This document shows positions 1 to 8,404 of a stretch of 64,000 bases of DNA, one piece after another. Both the position numbers and the translations under genes were made by a program. Each line of letters opens with the position of its first letter. The first letter of the stretch is position 1. This DNA comes from Gordonia polyisoprenivorans (GTDB lineage Bacteria; Actinomycetota; Actinomycetes; Mycobacteriales; Mycobacteriaceae). The stretch lies in contig NZ_CP072203.1 in assembly GCF_017654315.1 (NCBI RefSeq), forward strand, positions 1,736,001 to 1,800,000, read 5' to 3'. Below the pieces are notes generated by a model, which saw only the letters and a program-made list of their open reading frames with translations, made no database searches and was not told the origin of the DNA.

Positions 1-1
1 C

Positions 2-865
2 GCACTCGCCGGTGGGGGCCGCTCCCGCGGAGCGGTCGCCTCGGCCGCCACAATCCCTGCGGCGAGCCTGGATTCGCTGCTGGGTGTTCTCGTTCCCTGC
101 GGTGTCCTGGGAGTTCGCGACGACGAGGTCGTCCTCGGCCCGGTGGGGGAGCGGTTCCTCGATGACGAGCACGCCCGGGAGGAGTTCGACGGTCTCTACG
201 CCGAGCAGGTGCTCGCCCTCGGCGGACTCGCTGACGCGTTGCAAGCCGGGCGACCGGCCTGGGCGGAGCATACGGGTGACACCCTGAGGACACATGTGGC
301 GACGTCGGCGGAGAACTATGCAGAACTGGTCGAGGAAGCCGAGGGGCTTGTCTTCCTGATGCCCGCACTCGCCGCACTTCCCCTGTGGTCCAAGTATTCT
401 CGAATCTCGATCGGCGGCCCGGCCGCGCTCGTCGTCGCCGACGGACTGCGCACCGGCGGGGTTCGCGCCGCATTGACCGTGGTAGAGGAACCGGCGCCGC
501 TGGCCGCGTTGCGCAGCGACGACCCTCCGCCCGGCGTCGACTTCGCCGATGACTGGGGCACCCCGGATGCCGTCGTGCTTGCAGGTGCCGTCGAGCATCG
601 CACCGACGACGAGATCATCGACCATCTCGACAGCGTGCGTGCCGCCGCCGACACCCTGTTGCTGATCGAGTCGACCGAAGCCGACGCCCTGAACGCCCGG
701 GCCGCCGAGATGGCGGTGGTGGCGCTCGGAGCCGTCGGGGCGCCGCCGCGCACCGGTGCCGACCTGAAACGCCTCGCGCGCGCCGCCGGCTGGTCCGTCG
801 CCTCGGCCACTGCTCTCGGCTGGGGCGTCGAGTGTCTCGAGTTGTCGCCGACCCAGCCCGGCTGA
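2..865 (+). CDS. Methyltransferase-like protein, 5'-truncated by the window edge
   Basis: The reading frame is open from base 2, so the true start lies outside the window. The visible N-terminus resembles the winged-helix dimerisation domain of small-molecule O-methyltransferases. It includes a short helix-strand segment ending in GPVGERFL, followed by a long helical linker. The C-terminal half looks like a degenerate Rossmann methyltransferase fold, with LLLIES at the usual strand-5 position and a final GWSVASATALGWGVECLEL hairpin. The glycine-rich SAM-binding loop is not convincing (only IGGPAALVVADGL is seen), so catalysis is uncertain. It is followed by short GCCGACAGCGCC-type repeats and then the TetR gene. 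An unrelated Rossmann protein cannot be excluded. Confidence 0.55.
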   Translation, partial: ALAGGGRSRGAVASAATIPAASLDSLLGVLVPCGVLGVRDDEVVLGPVGERFLDDEHAREEFDGLYAEQVLALGGLADALQAGRPAWAEHTGDTLRTHVATSAENYAELVEEAEGLVFLMPALAALPLWSKYSRISIGGPAALVVADGLRTGGVRAALTVVEEPAPLAALRSDDPPPGVDFADDWGTPDAVVLAGAVEHRTDDEIIDHLDSVRAAADTLLLIESTEADALNARAAEMAVVALGAVGAPPRTGADLKRLARAAGWSVASATALGWGVECLELSPTQPG

Positions 866-869
866 CGCC

Positions 870-952
870 GATCTAGCCGACAGCGGCTTCCCTGACGCCG
901 ACAGCGCCCTCCCAGACGCCGACGGCGCCCTTCACCTCGCCGACAGCGCCCG
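870..952. repeat. Short dispersed repeat, GCCGACAGCGCC type
   Basis: Several copies of a motif close to GACGCCGACAGCGCC lie in the gap between the methyltransferase-like gene and the TetR gene. The core is the reverse complement of the GGCGCTGTCGGC core of the tandem repeat downstream of the TetR gene, so the two arrays bracket that gene in opposite orientation. Confidence 0.7.
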
Positions 953-982
953 GTTCGGCGGAGGCTGGTAGAACTGGTCATC

Positions 983-1615
983 ATGCCGCCCGCACCATCC
1001 CTGCAGCTCGACGACATCGTCGACGCCGCGATCCGACTCATCGAACGTGATGGAGTCGAGGGCCTGAGCATGCGGCGGCTCGCGAGTGAACTCGGGTCCA
1101 AACCGATGACGCTCTACAACTACGTCGACAACAAGTCCGAACTGCTGCAGCTCGTTCTCACCGAGGTCGCCGCGCGCATCCCGTGGTCCCGTCCCGAGGG
1201 GCCACCACGCGAGCGGATGATCGCCGTCGCCGTCGACATGTACAACGAGCTCGCCGCGATTTCCTGGATCGTCCCCATCCTGCGTGAGGGCACCACAGTC
1301 GGTGCGCCTGCACTCGTCCTTGCCGACACCTTCGTCTCTGCCGCAATCGAACTCGGCGTCGACGAGGTGACCGCGATGTCGACGTGGCGCTCGGTCTGGT
1401 ACATCGTCGCCTCCGAGTTGCAGTGGCAGGACACTCTGGCCCGACGCCGGCCGGGTGAGAAGTCGTGGCATCAAACGATCGACCCCGACCTCCTCACCGA
1501 CGTGCCCACCATCGCGCGGCTGCTGCCGCATCTGATCGAGTACTCGCGCGAGTTCCGGGTTCGCGACGCGGTGGCGGCGCAGATCGACGGCGTGCTGTCC
1601 CATCTGAACGACTGA
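983..1615 (+). CDS. TetR-family transcriptional regulator
   Basis: This 210-residue protein has an N-terminal TetR helix-turn-helix domain. Residues about 8-55 include the typical LSMRRLASELGSKPMTLYNYV recognition region and the K-x-E-L segment after it. The helical C-terminal domain resembles the TetR_C class that binds hydrophobic or drug-like ligands. The neighbouring downstream gene is an MFS exporter preceded by a perfect 28-bp palindrome, the usual arrangement for a local repressor of an efflux pump. Autoregulation is not obvious, because no copy of the palindrome lies in front of this gene. The ATG at 983 has no clear ribosome-binding site. TAGAACT sits just upstream, so a leaderless transcript is possible. 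Confidence 0.88.
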   Translation: MPPAPSLQLDDIVDAAIRLIERDGVEGLSMRRLASELGSKPMTLYNYVDNKSELLQLVLTEVAARIPWSRPEGPPRERMIAVAVDMYNELAAISWIVPILREGTTVGAPALVLADTFVSAAIELGVDEVTAMSTWRSVWYIVASELQWQDTLARRRPGEKSWHQTIDPDLLTDVPTIARLLPHLIEYSREFRVRDAVAAQIDGVLSHLND

Positions 1616-1634
1616 CCCGACCGGCCGGATCTCC

Positions 1635-1781
1635 GGGCGCTGTCGGCACCTACCAGGGCGCTGTCGGCACCTACCAGGGCGCTGTCGGCACCAACCAGGG
1701 CGCTGTCGGCACCAACCAGGGCGCTGTCGACGCGAACCAGGGCGCTGTCGACGCCAACCAGAGCGCTCTCGACATCCACGG
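1635..1781. repeat. 21-bp tandem repeat, seven units
   Basis: Units start at 1635, 1656, 1677, 1698, 1719, 1740 and 1761. Each reads close to GGGCGCTGTCGGCACCWACCA, and the last unit is degenerate. Because 21 is a multiple of three, both strands give open seven-residue repeats, but no start signal or homology supports translation. The block lies between tetR and the exporter operator. Confidence 0.9.
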
Positions 1782-1799
1782 GTACCCAGGCTAGCCTTC

Positions 1800-1827
1800 A
1801 GTACGCGTACGTAAACGTACGCGTACT
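1800..1827. promoter_or_regulatory. TetR-type operator: perfect 13-bp inverted repeat with a 2-bp spacer
   Basis: The left arm AGTACGCGTACGT (1800-1812) and right arm ACGTACGCGTACT (1815-1827) are exact reverse complements separated by AA. The site ends 28 bp before the ATG of the MFS exporter. A TetR gene lies directly upstream, so it is most likely that regulator's operator. A repressor bound here would block exporter transcription. Confidence 0.85.
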
Positions 1828-1855
1828 TAATCCTAGTCGAGAGGCCTCACCGTCA

Positions 1856-3238
1856 ATGACCCTCACGCCGACGACGACACCCACCCATCACCGCGCCCTG
1901 GTCGGGACCATCTTCACCCTGCAGTTCCTGGTCGCGCTCGACATGTCGCTGGTCAACATCGCCCTGCCGGCCATGCGCGCCGACCTCGGGTTCACCGCCT
2001 CGGGGCTGCAGTGGGTCGTCAACGCCTACCTGCTGACCTTCGCCGGGTTCATGCTCCTCGGCGGCCGCCTCGGCGATCTCTGGGGCCGCCGGACCGTCAT
2101 CCTCGCCGGACTCACGGTGTTCGCCGTCGCGAGCATCGTTGGCGGATTCGCCACCAACCCAGCCATTCTCGTGGCTGCCAGAGCGATCCAGGGAGTCGCG
2201 GCCGCCCTGCTCGCGCCCGCATCACTGGCGCTCGCCTCGAGCGCCGACCCGGCCGTTCGCAAGACCGCGATGGCGTTCTGGGGCGGTGCCGGAGCTGCCG
2301 GAGGTGCCGTCGGTGTGGTTCTCAGCGGGTTGCTCACCGACTGGTGGTCGTGGCGTGCAGTGCTTTTCGTCAACGTGCCGATCGTCGTCATCGCACTCCT
2401 CGCCGCTCTGCGCGGTGTCGACGCCGGGCATCGGCGCAGTGTCGGGCGTCTCGACGTGCCCGGTGCGGTCCTCGTCACCGCCGGAGTTGCCTGTCTGGTG
2501 TTCGCGGTCGCCGCCGCCGGCGACCACGGGTGGTCCTCGGCGCGCGCCCTGATCGGCTTCGCCGCTGCGGCACTACTGCTCGTGGGGTTCGCCATCGTGG
2601 AGCGCACCGCCGACCATCCGCTCATGCCGCCTCGGCTTCTCACGACCCGAAGCATCGTGGGCGCGAACATCTTCGGGTTCATGCTCGCCGCCGGTCAGCT
2701 CGCCGCCTTCTACTTCGCCTCGCTCTACGTGCAGACCGTGTGGAACGTCGACTCCGACATCGCCGGGCTGCTGTTCCTCCCGTTCTGCGGCGGAGTCGTT
2801 GTCGGAATTGTCCTTTCGGGAAAGCTGTCGCCGAAGATCGGTGCCCGCAACAGCATCGGTGTCCTGGGCCTCCTCGGCGCCGCCGGACTCGGGTTGTTCG
2901 CAGTGATGCCCGACGAGTTCGATTTCTGGCGTGGAATCCTGGCGCCGTCGCTCGTCGCGGCGATCGGCATCGGCGGATCGATGGTCCTCGTCGGCGCGGT
3001 GGGCACGAGCGGCGTCGACTCCGCAGAGGTCGGTGTCGCCTCCGGCGTGCTCAACAGTTCGCGGCAACTCGGCGGCACGATCGGGCTGGCGGTGCTCGTG
3101 ACGATCGCGGCGAGTCAGGCCGTCCCGGCCGACGGCTATCACCTCGGATTCGCCGTCGGGGCCGCCTTCCTGCTCGCCGGCAGCGTCGTCGCCTGGGCGG
3201 TCTTGCCGCGGCATGAGGTCGCAAGTACCGCGCCGTGA
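1856..3238 (+). CDS. MFS drug exporter, DHA2 (EmrB/QacA) type
   Basis: This 460-residue integral membrane protein should export drugs or other hydrophobic compounds by proton antiport. The first membrane segment carries the DHA2-type [12 protein letters not shown] motif (about 27-38). The cytoplasmic loop after segment 2 has MFS motif [12 protein letters not shown] (69-79). Hydrophobicity continues through 12-14 segments to the end. The length fits DHA2 transporters. The perfect palindrome 28 bp upstream and the adjacent TetR gene indicate ligand-induced expression. The substrate cannot be read from the sequence. The menA frame starts near or inside its 3' end, depending on the menA start chosen. 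Confidence 0.9.
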   Translation: MTLTPTTTPTHHRALVGTIFTLQFLVALDMSLVNIALPAMRADLGFTASGLQWVVNAYLLTFAGFMLLGGRLGDLWGRRTVILAGLTVFAVASIVGGFATNPAILVAARAIQGVAAALLAPASLALASSADPAVRKTAMAFWGGAGAAGGAVGVVLSGLLTDWWSWRAVLFVNVPIVVIALLAALRGVDAGHRRSVGRLDVPGAVLVTAGVACLVFAVAAAGDHGWSSARALIGFAAAALLLVGFAIVERTADHPLMPPRLLTTRSIVGANIFGFMLAAGQLAAFYFASLYVQTVWNVDSDIAGLLFLPFCGGVVVGIVLSGKLSPKIGARNSIGVLGLLGAAGLGLFAVMPDEFDFWRGILAPSLVAAIGIGGSMVLVGAVGTSGVDSAEVGVASGVLNSSRQLGGTIGLAVLVTIAASQAVPADGYHLGFAVGAAFLLAGSVVAWAVLPRHEVASTAP

Positions 3239-3260
3239 TCCGCATGGCACGATCGAGTGC

Positions 3261-4145
3261 GTGGCAACCGCAACGCAGTGGATAGCAGGCGCCCGTCCGC
3301 GCACCCTCCCCAACGCGATCGCCCCGGTGGTCGCCGGGGTCGGCGCCGCGCTCTACGCCGGCGGCGACTCGTCGGCCGATGTCGTCTGGTGGAAGGCCGC
3401 GTTGGCGCTCGTCGTCGCGATCGCACTCATCATCGGCGTGAACTTCGCCAACGACTATTCCGACGGTATCCGGGGCACCGACGACGAGCGGGTCGGCCCC
3501 ATGCGGCTCGTCGGGTCGGGGGCCGCCCAGCCGTCGGCGGTCAAGGCCGCCGCCTTCGTGTGCTTCGGGATCGGCGCGATCGCCGGACTGGTCCTCGCGG
3601 TGACGACGGCCTGGTGGCTGGTCGTCCTCGGCGCGATCTGCATCGCCGGGGCGTGGTTCTACACCGGCGGGTCCAAACCGTACGGCTACTACGGCCTCGG
3701 TGAGATCGCCGTGTTCACCTTCTTCGGTCTGGTTGCCGTACTCGGCACGCAGTACGTCACCTCGGGCCGGGTCGACTGGGTGGGTCTGGTGTGCGCGATC
3801 GCGGTGGGCTCGATCTCGACGGCGGTGCTCGTCGTCAACAATCTGCGCGACATCCCCAGCGACACCGAGTCGGGCAAGATCACCCTCGCCGTGCGTCTCG
3901 GCGATCGGCGTACCCGTGGCCTCTACGTCGGCCTGCTGGCGGTACCACTCGTCGCCAGTTGCGTTCTCGCCCTGGCAACCCCGTGGTCACTGATCGGTGT
4001 CGCGGTCGCGCCCGTCATCTGGCTCGCCGCCCGCCCGGTTCTGCGAAAGGCGTTGGGCCCGGGTCTCATTCCCTCCCTGGGTGCCACCGGCATCGCGATG
4101 CTCGTGTGGTCGATCCTCGCCGCGATCGCGTTGGCCGTCGGCTGA
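3261..4145 (+). CDS. menA: 1,4-dihydroxy-2-naphthoate prenyltransferase (menaquinone synthesis)
   Basis: MenA transfers a polyprenyl chain to 1,4-dihydroxy-2-naphthoate in the membrane, giving demethylmenaquinone. The 294-residue protein opens with [20 protein letters not shown], typical of actinobacterial MenA. It has both aspartate-rich UbiA motifs: [15 protein letters not shown] (61-75) and NNLRDIPSD (193-201). Eight to nine membrane segments follow the family pattern. I chose the GTG at 3261 because the conserved N-terminus begins there. An ATG at 3213 would add 16 unconserved residues and overlap the exporter gene. There is no strong Shine-Dalgarno sequence, and the gene may be co-transcribed with the exporter. 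Confidence 0.95.
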   Translation: MATATQWIAGARPRTLPNAIAPVVAGVGAALYAGGDSSADVVWWKAALALVVAIALIIGVNFANDYSDGIRGTDDERVGPMRLVGSGAAQPSAVKAAAFVCFGIGAIAGLVLAVTTAWWLVVLGAICIAGAWFYTGGSKPYGYYGLGEIAVFTFFGLVAVLGTQYVTSGRVDWVGLVCAIAVGSISTAVLVVNNLRDIPSDTESGKITLAVRLGDRRTRGLYVGLLAVPLVASCVLALATPWSLIGVAVAPVIWLAARPVLRKALGPGLIPSLGATGIAMLVWSILAAIALAVG

Positions 4146-4157
4146 ATCCGATACGCC

Positions 4158-4556
4158 TCAGCGGCATCTCGTGCTGATCGCGGTCGTACTGCCGTAGAAG
4201 TCGCGCGGGTAGGTGTAGCCGTTGTGGGCGACGCTTTGCACATATCCGGCGTCCTGTCGCACCGCAGCATCCGGGAACGCGTAGGCGAGGTCTGCCAGGT
4301 GACGCAGCGCCGGACCGATCGCGGCCCGATCGGCACCGCCGTTCTCGACGGTCACCGCCGCCGCGGCGTCATACGCCCGGCACAGGTCGGCCACCGACGT
4401 CGTCGCGAGCCTGTCGCGCTGGGGCGCCAGCACGATCTCGGTGACCGCGGGAGCCGATGTCGTTGCTCCGAGCACGGGTTCGTCGTCGGAGGCGCATGCG
4501 GCGGCGCCGAGTGCGACGGTGATCAGGGCGATCACCAGGCCGATCCTCCGATGCAT
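4158..4556 (-). CDS. Small secreted or lipoprotein of unknown function
   Basis: A 132-residue protein with a basic N-terminus (MHRRIG), a hydrophobic stretch and an AAAC sequence that could act as a weak lipobox, so it is exported or membrane-anchored. I do not recognise the mature domain. It has two further cysteines in LCRAYD and the terminal STRCR, which could form a disulfide. The start at 4556 is preferred because a TATGCT hexamer (4563-4568, minus strand) lies six bases upstream, as in leaderless actinobacterial mRNAs. A start at 4589 would put 11 residues before the signal peptide. It converges on menA with a 12-bp gap. Confidence 0.7.
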   Translation of the reverse strand: MHRRIGLVIALITVALGAAACASDDEPVLGATTSAPAVTEIVLAPQRDRLATTSVADLCRAYDAAAAVTVENGGADRAAIGPALRHLADLAYAFPDAAVRQDAGYVQSVAHNGYTYPRDFYGSTTAISTRCR

Positions 4557-4634
4557 CCGCCCAGCATAGAAGCCCGGCCCGCACGGCACACTCGGCCGAT
4601 CAGGTGAATTCCGCCGGGTCAGCGCATCTCGACG

Positions 4635-5282
4635 TCAGTACGGCTGCAACGAGTATCGGCTGCCGCCGCGCGCGGCGTTGCAGAACAGGGTCCGAGCCCT
4701 CGAGTCACGCGCCATCGCATCGGTGTTGACACAGGATTGACCGGACGCCGCCAGCACGACATTCGGATTCTGCGGCGTCACACGGCGTTCCGGTGCCCAC
4801 ACATATGTGCCGGTACCACGGACCTGGACACAGAACGCTCGCTTGTTGGTGATCGTATGGCCCTCTTGCCATTTGAACGAGCTGCAATAGTCGCCGAATC
4901 GGACATCGGGGACCGGGATGAACGGTGGCCACCAGTCCACCGACGCGAACGGAGAGGTTCGCGGGGCAGGCTGCGGCGGTAATTGCGGAGGTGCCTGACG
5001 CGGAGCCGACGGGGCCGATGGTGCTGGTGGCGCAGGCGGCGTGGCGGGCGGACGTGAACCCGACCCGGAGCCGGTCTCACAGGCGATCCCGTCGTTGTCT
5101 CGATCGAGCGCGGAGCGGTAGCCCGGGTCACCGCGATAGAGCGGTGCGGCCCCGGCCGCGCGCGCTTCAGAACAATTCGAGTAATACGGTGCGCTCTGGG
5201 CGGGGCCGGCGGCGAGTGCCGAACCTGCGATTCCGGCACCGATGAGACTCGCACCGATGATGATTCGACGAATCCTGCTCAT
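4635..5282 (-). CDS. Secreted Excalibur-domain (calcium-binding) protein
   Basis: A 215-residue exported protein. Residues 1-31 form a signal peptide ending near AQSA. Residues about 33-69 are an Excalibur domain with the DRDNDGIACE calcium-loop signature and paired cysteines. A proline/serine-rich linker (about 75-115) leads to a C-terminal domain of about 95 residues with four cysteines. That domain resembles domains in other mycobacterial secreted proteins, but I cannot name it. The ATG at 5282 is preferred over one at 5390 because the signal peptide begins there and GAGAGTGG lies upstream. Excalibur proteins are surface-associated; the specific role is unknown. Confidence 0.82.
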   Translation of the reverse strand: MSRIRRIIIGASLIGAGIAGSALAAGPAQSAPYYSNCSEARAAGAAPLYRGDPGYRSALDRDNDGIACETGSGSGSRPPATPPAPPAPSAPSAPRQAPPQLPPQPAPRTSPFASVDWWPPFIPVPDVRFGDYCSSFKWQEGHTITNKRAFCVQVRGTGTYVWAPERRVTPQNPNVVLAASGQSCVNTDAMARDSRARTLFCNAARGGSRYSLQPY

Positions 5283-5386
5283 GTGTCCACTCTCGAGAAA
5301 AGGCGATGTCGTCGTCATTGTGCCGCGCCGTGGGCGGTCTGTCGGCATTATCCGTGTCCGTCGATCAGGGGAAATCCGCACGCGGA

Positions 5387-6136
5387 TCATCCGCGGTCGG
5401 CGCCGCCGCCCTCGGTGAGAGCATCACGCAGCGAACGGATCTCATCCCGCAGTTCCCGGATCTCGGTGGCGGTCGCCGCGCGTTCGGCGTCGTCCTCCTC
5501 GGCGACCCGCTGCACGATCCAGGAGGCGATGGTGGCGGTGATGACGCCGATGAGACTGATCCCGCCGATCATCAACAGCACGGCCACGATTCGCCCGGTG
5601 ATGCTGACCGGCGCGAAATCGCCGTAGCCGACGGTGGTGACGGTGACGAACGACCACCACACCGCATCGCCGAACGAGGTGATCGTCGCACCGGCGTGCC
5701 CACGCTCGGCGTCGTAAACGGCAAGGGAGGCAACGTAGATCAGCAACACCGAGCTCGCCGCGGTGTAGACGATCACCTTTCCGCGGATGGCCCCGCCGAT
5801 CGCCTTCTGCAACGCCCCGACCAACACGACGAGACTGACCAGTCGCAGTGGCCGCAGCATCGGCAGGACGACCACCGCGAGGTCGAACAGATGTCGGACA
5901 AACCAGCGTCCTCGTTCGGGAGCGATCACCAGTCGAGCCACGTAGTCGACGGCGAAGGCCAGCCACGACACCACCAGCACCACGTGCAGTGCCGTCAGCC
6001 ACACGCTGTCGGGATGGCCGAGGATCTGAAAGGAGTACGCAACCAAGAAGATCGTGGCGATGATCGCCAGGGGCCACTCGGCGCGGTGCTCCCACCCGGC
6101 GAGCAGGTCGACGCGGCGGTCTCGGGATGTGGTCAT
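5387..6136 (-). CDS. Voltage-gated-like potassium channel
   Basis: This 249-residue membrane protein carries the potassium selectivity filter TVTTVGYGD (165-173) between two pore helices. An upstream four-helix region resembles a voltage sensor. Its S4-like helix has few arginines (LRPLRLVSL, about 94-102), so voltage sensing may be weak. The C-terminal 40 residues are charged and heptad-like (EIRELRDEIRSLRDAL), predicting a tetramerising coiled coil. No RCK/TrkA-N domain is present. The gene stands alone between the Excalibur gene and the truncated glycosidase gene. Confidence 0.9.
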   Translation of the reverse strand: MTTSRDRRVDLLAGWEHRAEWPLAIIATIFLVAYSFQILGHPDSVWLTALHVVLVVSWLAFAVDYVARLVIAPERGRWFVRHLFDLAVVVLPMLRPLRLVSLVVLVGALQKAIGGAIRGKVIVYTAASSVLLIYVASLAVYDAERGHAGATITSFGDAVWWSFVTVTTVGYGDFAPVSITGRIVAVLLMIGGISLIGVITATIASWIVQRVAEEDDAERAATATEIRELRDEIRSLRDALTEGGGADRG

Positions 6137-6274
6137 CTCGCCTCATTCGCTCTCGGTACGTCCACGGTGCGCGCCGTGCCTGTCGAGAATCATCACCCGA
6201 GGACATCGCCGAGCGCAGCAATTGGGCGCCGCGATGTCTTGCGCCGCTGGTGTTGCCGCTCTGTCTCGCACCCG

Positions 6275-7309
6275 CTATTGCGCGGCCGCCACCTCGGGGG
6301 TCGGACCGTCGACGACTGTGCCGTTCGGCGTTGCGGTGTCGCCGGGATCGTTGCCGGACTGGCCGTCGGGCGGGTCGTTGTCGGGCGTAATGGTCTGTGG
6401 CGCCGGGGAATTCGTCACCGGTGAACTCGCCGCGGGCGTCTGTGAGGTCTCACTCGGCGTCGTCGTGGCGGTCGTGGTCGACGCGGCCCCGGCATCGTCA
6501 CCCCCGGCACCGACACCCCCGGCACTGTCACCACCGCCACCGACCGGCGCCTCGGTGGCATCGGTGTCCGGTGTGGTCTCCGGGGTAGGCGCGGGCGCGA
6601 CCGACGGCACCGCCGGCGCGCTGGGCGGCATCGGTACGACGGTGTGCGCGATGTCCGGCACCGGCGCCGAGGGCAACAGCAGGCTGAGTACCTGCTGGGT
6701 TCGGACCAGCACGCCGGGGTCGGCGGCCTGGATCGCGGCACTGGCCGCATCGAGCAGATCCTGCAGGACGTCGGCCGGCACGAACGCGCTGATCGTCGTG
6801 CCCACCTCGTTCCAGACCTCGTACCCGGCGACCTTGCCGCGATATCGGCTGGCCAGCAGCTTCGCGAAGTCGGCGAAGTCGGCGGTGGACGATGCCGCCG
6901 GGCCGGACGACGGAGTCCACGGGGAGTTCAGTGAGGCCACGATCACCACGGTCATCCCGCGCGCGTGTGCCCCGTCAACGATCGCGTCGAGCCGCGCCCA
7001 CCCGTCGCCGTCCTGATGGAGGAAACTCAGCGGGGCTCCGACCCTCAGGTCGGTGACGCCGAGAGCCTGCAGATCGTCGAGCGTGGCGTTGAGCTGGGCG
7101 TCGGACATGCGATAGATCTGGTCGTCGGTGATGCCGAGTTGCGTCGGTTCCTCGGCCACCGAGGACAGCGCCACCTGCAGGTTCGTGGTGGTCGCCGGCT
7201 CGGCACTCGGCAGTGACCACATTGTCGCCCCGACCATCGTCCCGGCGATGCCGACCGCCAACACACCCGCGCCGGTCCGGCGCGCAAGAGGCGTGGCGAG
7301 CGCGTGCAT
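6275..7309 (-). CDS. Truncated GH-A (PslG/GH39-like) glycosidase with a Thr/Pro-rich tail
   Basis: This 344-residue exported protein starts with a hydrophobic signal region (about 12-32). Residues 55-230 match the first half of a clan GH-A TIM barrel, closest in this window to the 572-residue glycosidase encoded at 22017-23735. They include LRVGAPLSF after strand 2 and YEVWNEVG, whose Glu168 corresponds to the acid/base. The second half of the barrel, with the nucleophile glutamate, is missing. A tail of about 110 residues rich in Thr, Pro, Ala, Gly and Asp replaces it. The frame is intact, so this looks like a stable domain loss and not a fresh frameshift. It may bind rather than cut a glycan; catalysis is unlikely. 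Confidence 0.75.
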   Translation of the reverse strand: MHALATPLARRTGAGVLAVGIAGTMVGATMWSLPSAEPATTTNLQVALSSVAEEPTQLGITDDQIYRMSDAQLNATLDDLQALGVTDLRVGAPLSFLHQDGDGWARLDAIVDGAHARGMTVVIVASLNSPWTPSSGPAASSTADFADFAKLLASRYRGKVAGYEVWNEVGTTISAFVPADVLQDLLDAASAAIQAADPGVLVRTQQVLSLLLPSAPVPDIAHTVVPMPPSAPAVPSVAPAPTPETTPDTDATEAPVGGGGDSAGGVGAGGDDAGAASTTTATTTPSETSQTPAASSPVTNSPAPQTITPDNDPPDGQSGNDPGDTATPNGTVVDGPTPEVAAAQ

Positions 7310-7427
7310 GACAGGACTTTCTCAGGTTCGATGTGGACGTTCCTCAGAATTGTTCCGTAAAAGCGCCCGCCACGGAAGTGACAGGGTGTCCTTCGGCCGG
7401 GGGAAATGCACGCCCCGCCGAATTTTC

Positions 7428-8276
7428 TCAGGTGGGAGTGGGGAGACCGAACGCCGCGAGCACCGACTTGGCCCACAATTTCTGGCCCGCCGCGTTGGGG
7501 GTGACGCCGTCAGACATCAGCGACGCCCGAGCCGCCGGATCGGCGGGGAACGCCGAATACACGTCGATCACCTGAATGCCCTGCGCATCCATCGCCGACG
7601 CATACCCCGACACCTGATCGCTGTTGTCGAAGTCGCGGGGTGGGTTCTGTTTGACGACGGCGATGCCGGCGTCGGGGAACTTCTTCTGCAACGCCGCGAT
7701 CAGCGGCTGCACCTTCGTGGCCAACGGCGCGTTCGCGTCCTCGGTGAGCCCGAAGTTCACCAGGATCAGGTCCGGGGTGATCGCCGTACCGTTTGGCGAG
7801 GTGGTCAGTGCGGTCAGGTTGTCGACCGCATACTGCACGTTCTTGCCCAGGGCGGAGCCGTTCCAGTATCCGACGGCGCCGTTGGGGCCCGAACCGAGTC
7901 CGACCGGAGCGCCGTATTTGGCCGTCTGGGTGTTCCAGTAGGCGGTCGCCACGGGACGGTCGAGCGATGTGCTGATCACCTGCCCGAGTTGGGGTGCCCA
8001 TCCGTTGGGCGAGCCGCTCGTCGAATCACCGAGGAGCAGCAGCGTCTTCGGTTGCTTCTGATCGGCCTTGGCGGAGTCGATGAACTCGACGGTCGCCGCG
8101 GTGCCGGCCGGTTCGGTGGCACTCGGGACCGCCGGGGTACTCGCAGCGCTCGACGCCGGTGCCGTGCGATTCGACGAGATCACCAGGCCGACCACCAACA
8201 CGATCACGCATACGATCATCACGATCCACGCCCACAACGGTGCAGAGTCGTAAATTCGCTTCACCAGGTTTTTCAT
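7428..8276 (-). CDS. Membrane-anchored SGNH/GDSL-like protein lacking the catalytic histidine
   Basis: A 282-residue protein with one N-terminal membrane segment (about 14-34), a Ser/Thr/Ala-rich linker and an SGNH-fold domain. LLLLGDSTSG (block I, GDS at 83-85) supplies the nucleophile serine. The family normally ends with a D-x-x-H motif, but here it reads DGVTPN, with Thr in place of His. Esterase activity may therefore be lost or use another base. SGNH proteins near polysaccharide genes often add or remove acetyl groups. The start at 8276 follows AGTGGAG at a usable distance; GTG at 8303 is the alternative. Confidence 0.78.
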   Translation of the reverse strand: MKNLVKRIYDSAPLWAWIVMIVCVIVLVVGLVISSNRTAPASSAASTPAVPSATEPAGTAATVEFIDSAKADQKQPKTLLLLGDSTSGSPNGWAPQLGQVISTSLDRPVATAYWNTQTAKYGAPVGLGSGPNGAVGYWNGSALGKNVQYAVDNLTALTTSPNGTAITPDLILVNFGLTEDANAPLATKVQPLIAALQKKFPDAGIAVVKQNPPRDFDNSDQVSGYASAMDAQGIQVIDVYSAFPADPAARASLMSDGVTPNAAGQKLWAKSVLAAFGLPTPT

Positions 8277-8404
8277 CCGCGCATTGACTCCACTCACACC
8301 CACAACTCACGACAAGTGGTCATCACGATAGCGGCCACCGCGGCCGCTCGCGCGTCGCGATCGGTGCTCCGACCACATTGTCGTCCGGTCGGAAGAATTC
8401 GTTC

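Noticed and set aside
1635..1781. Possible short CRISPR
   Set aside because: The 21-bp units are directly adjacent with no spacers.
1465..1794. Open frames on both strands giving seven-residue repeats
   Set aside because: They arise because the tandem unit is 21 bp. They overlap the TetR gene, have no ribosome-binding site and resemble no protein.
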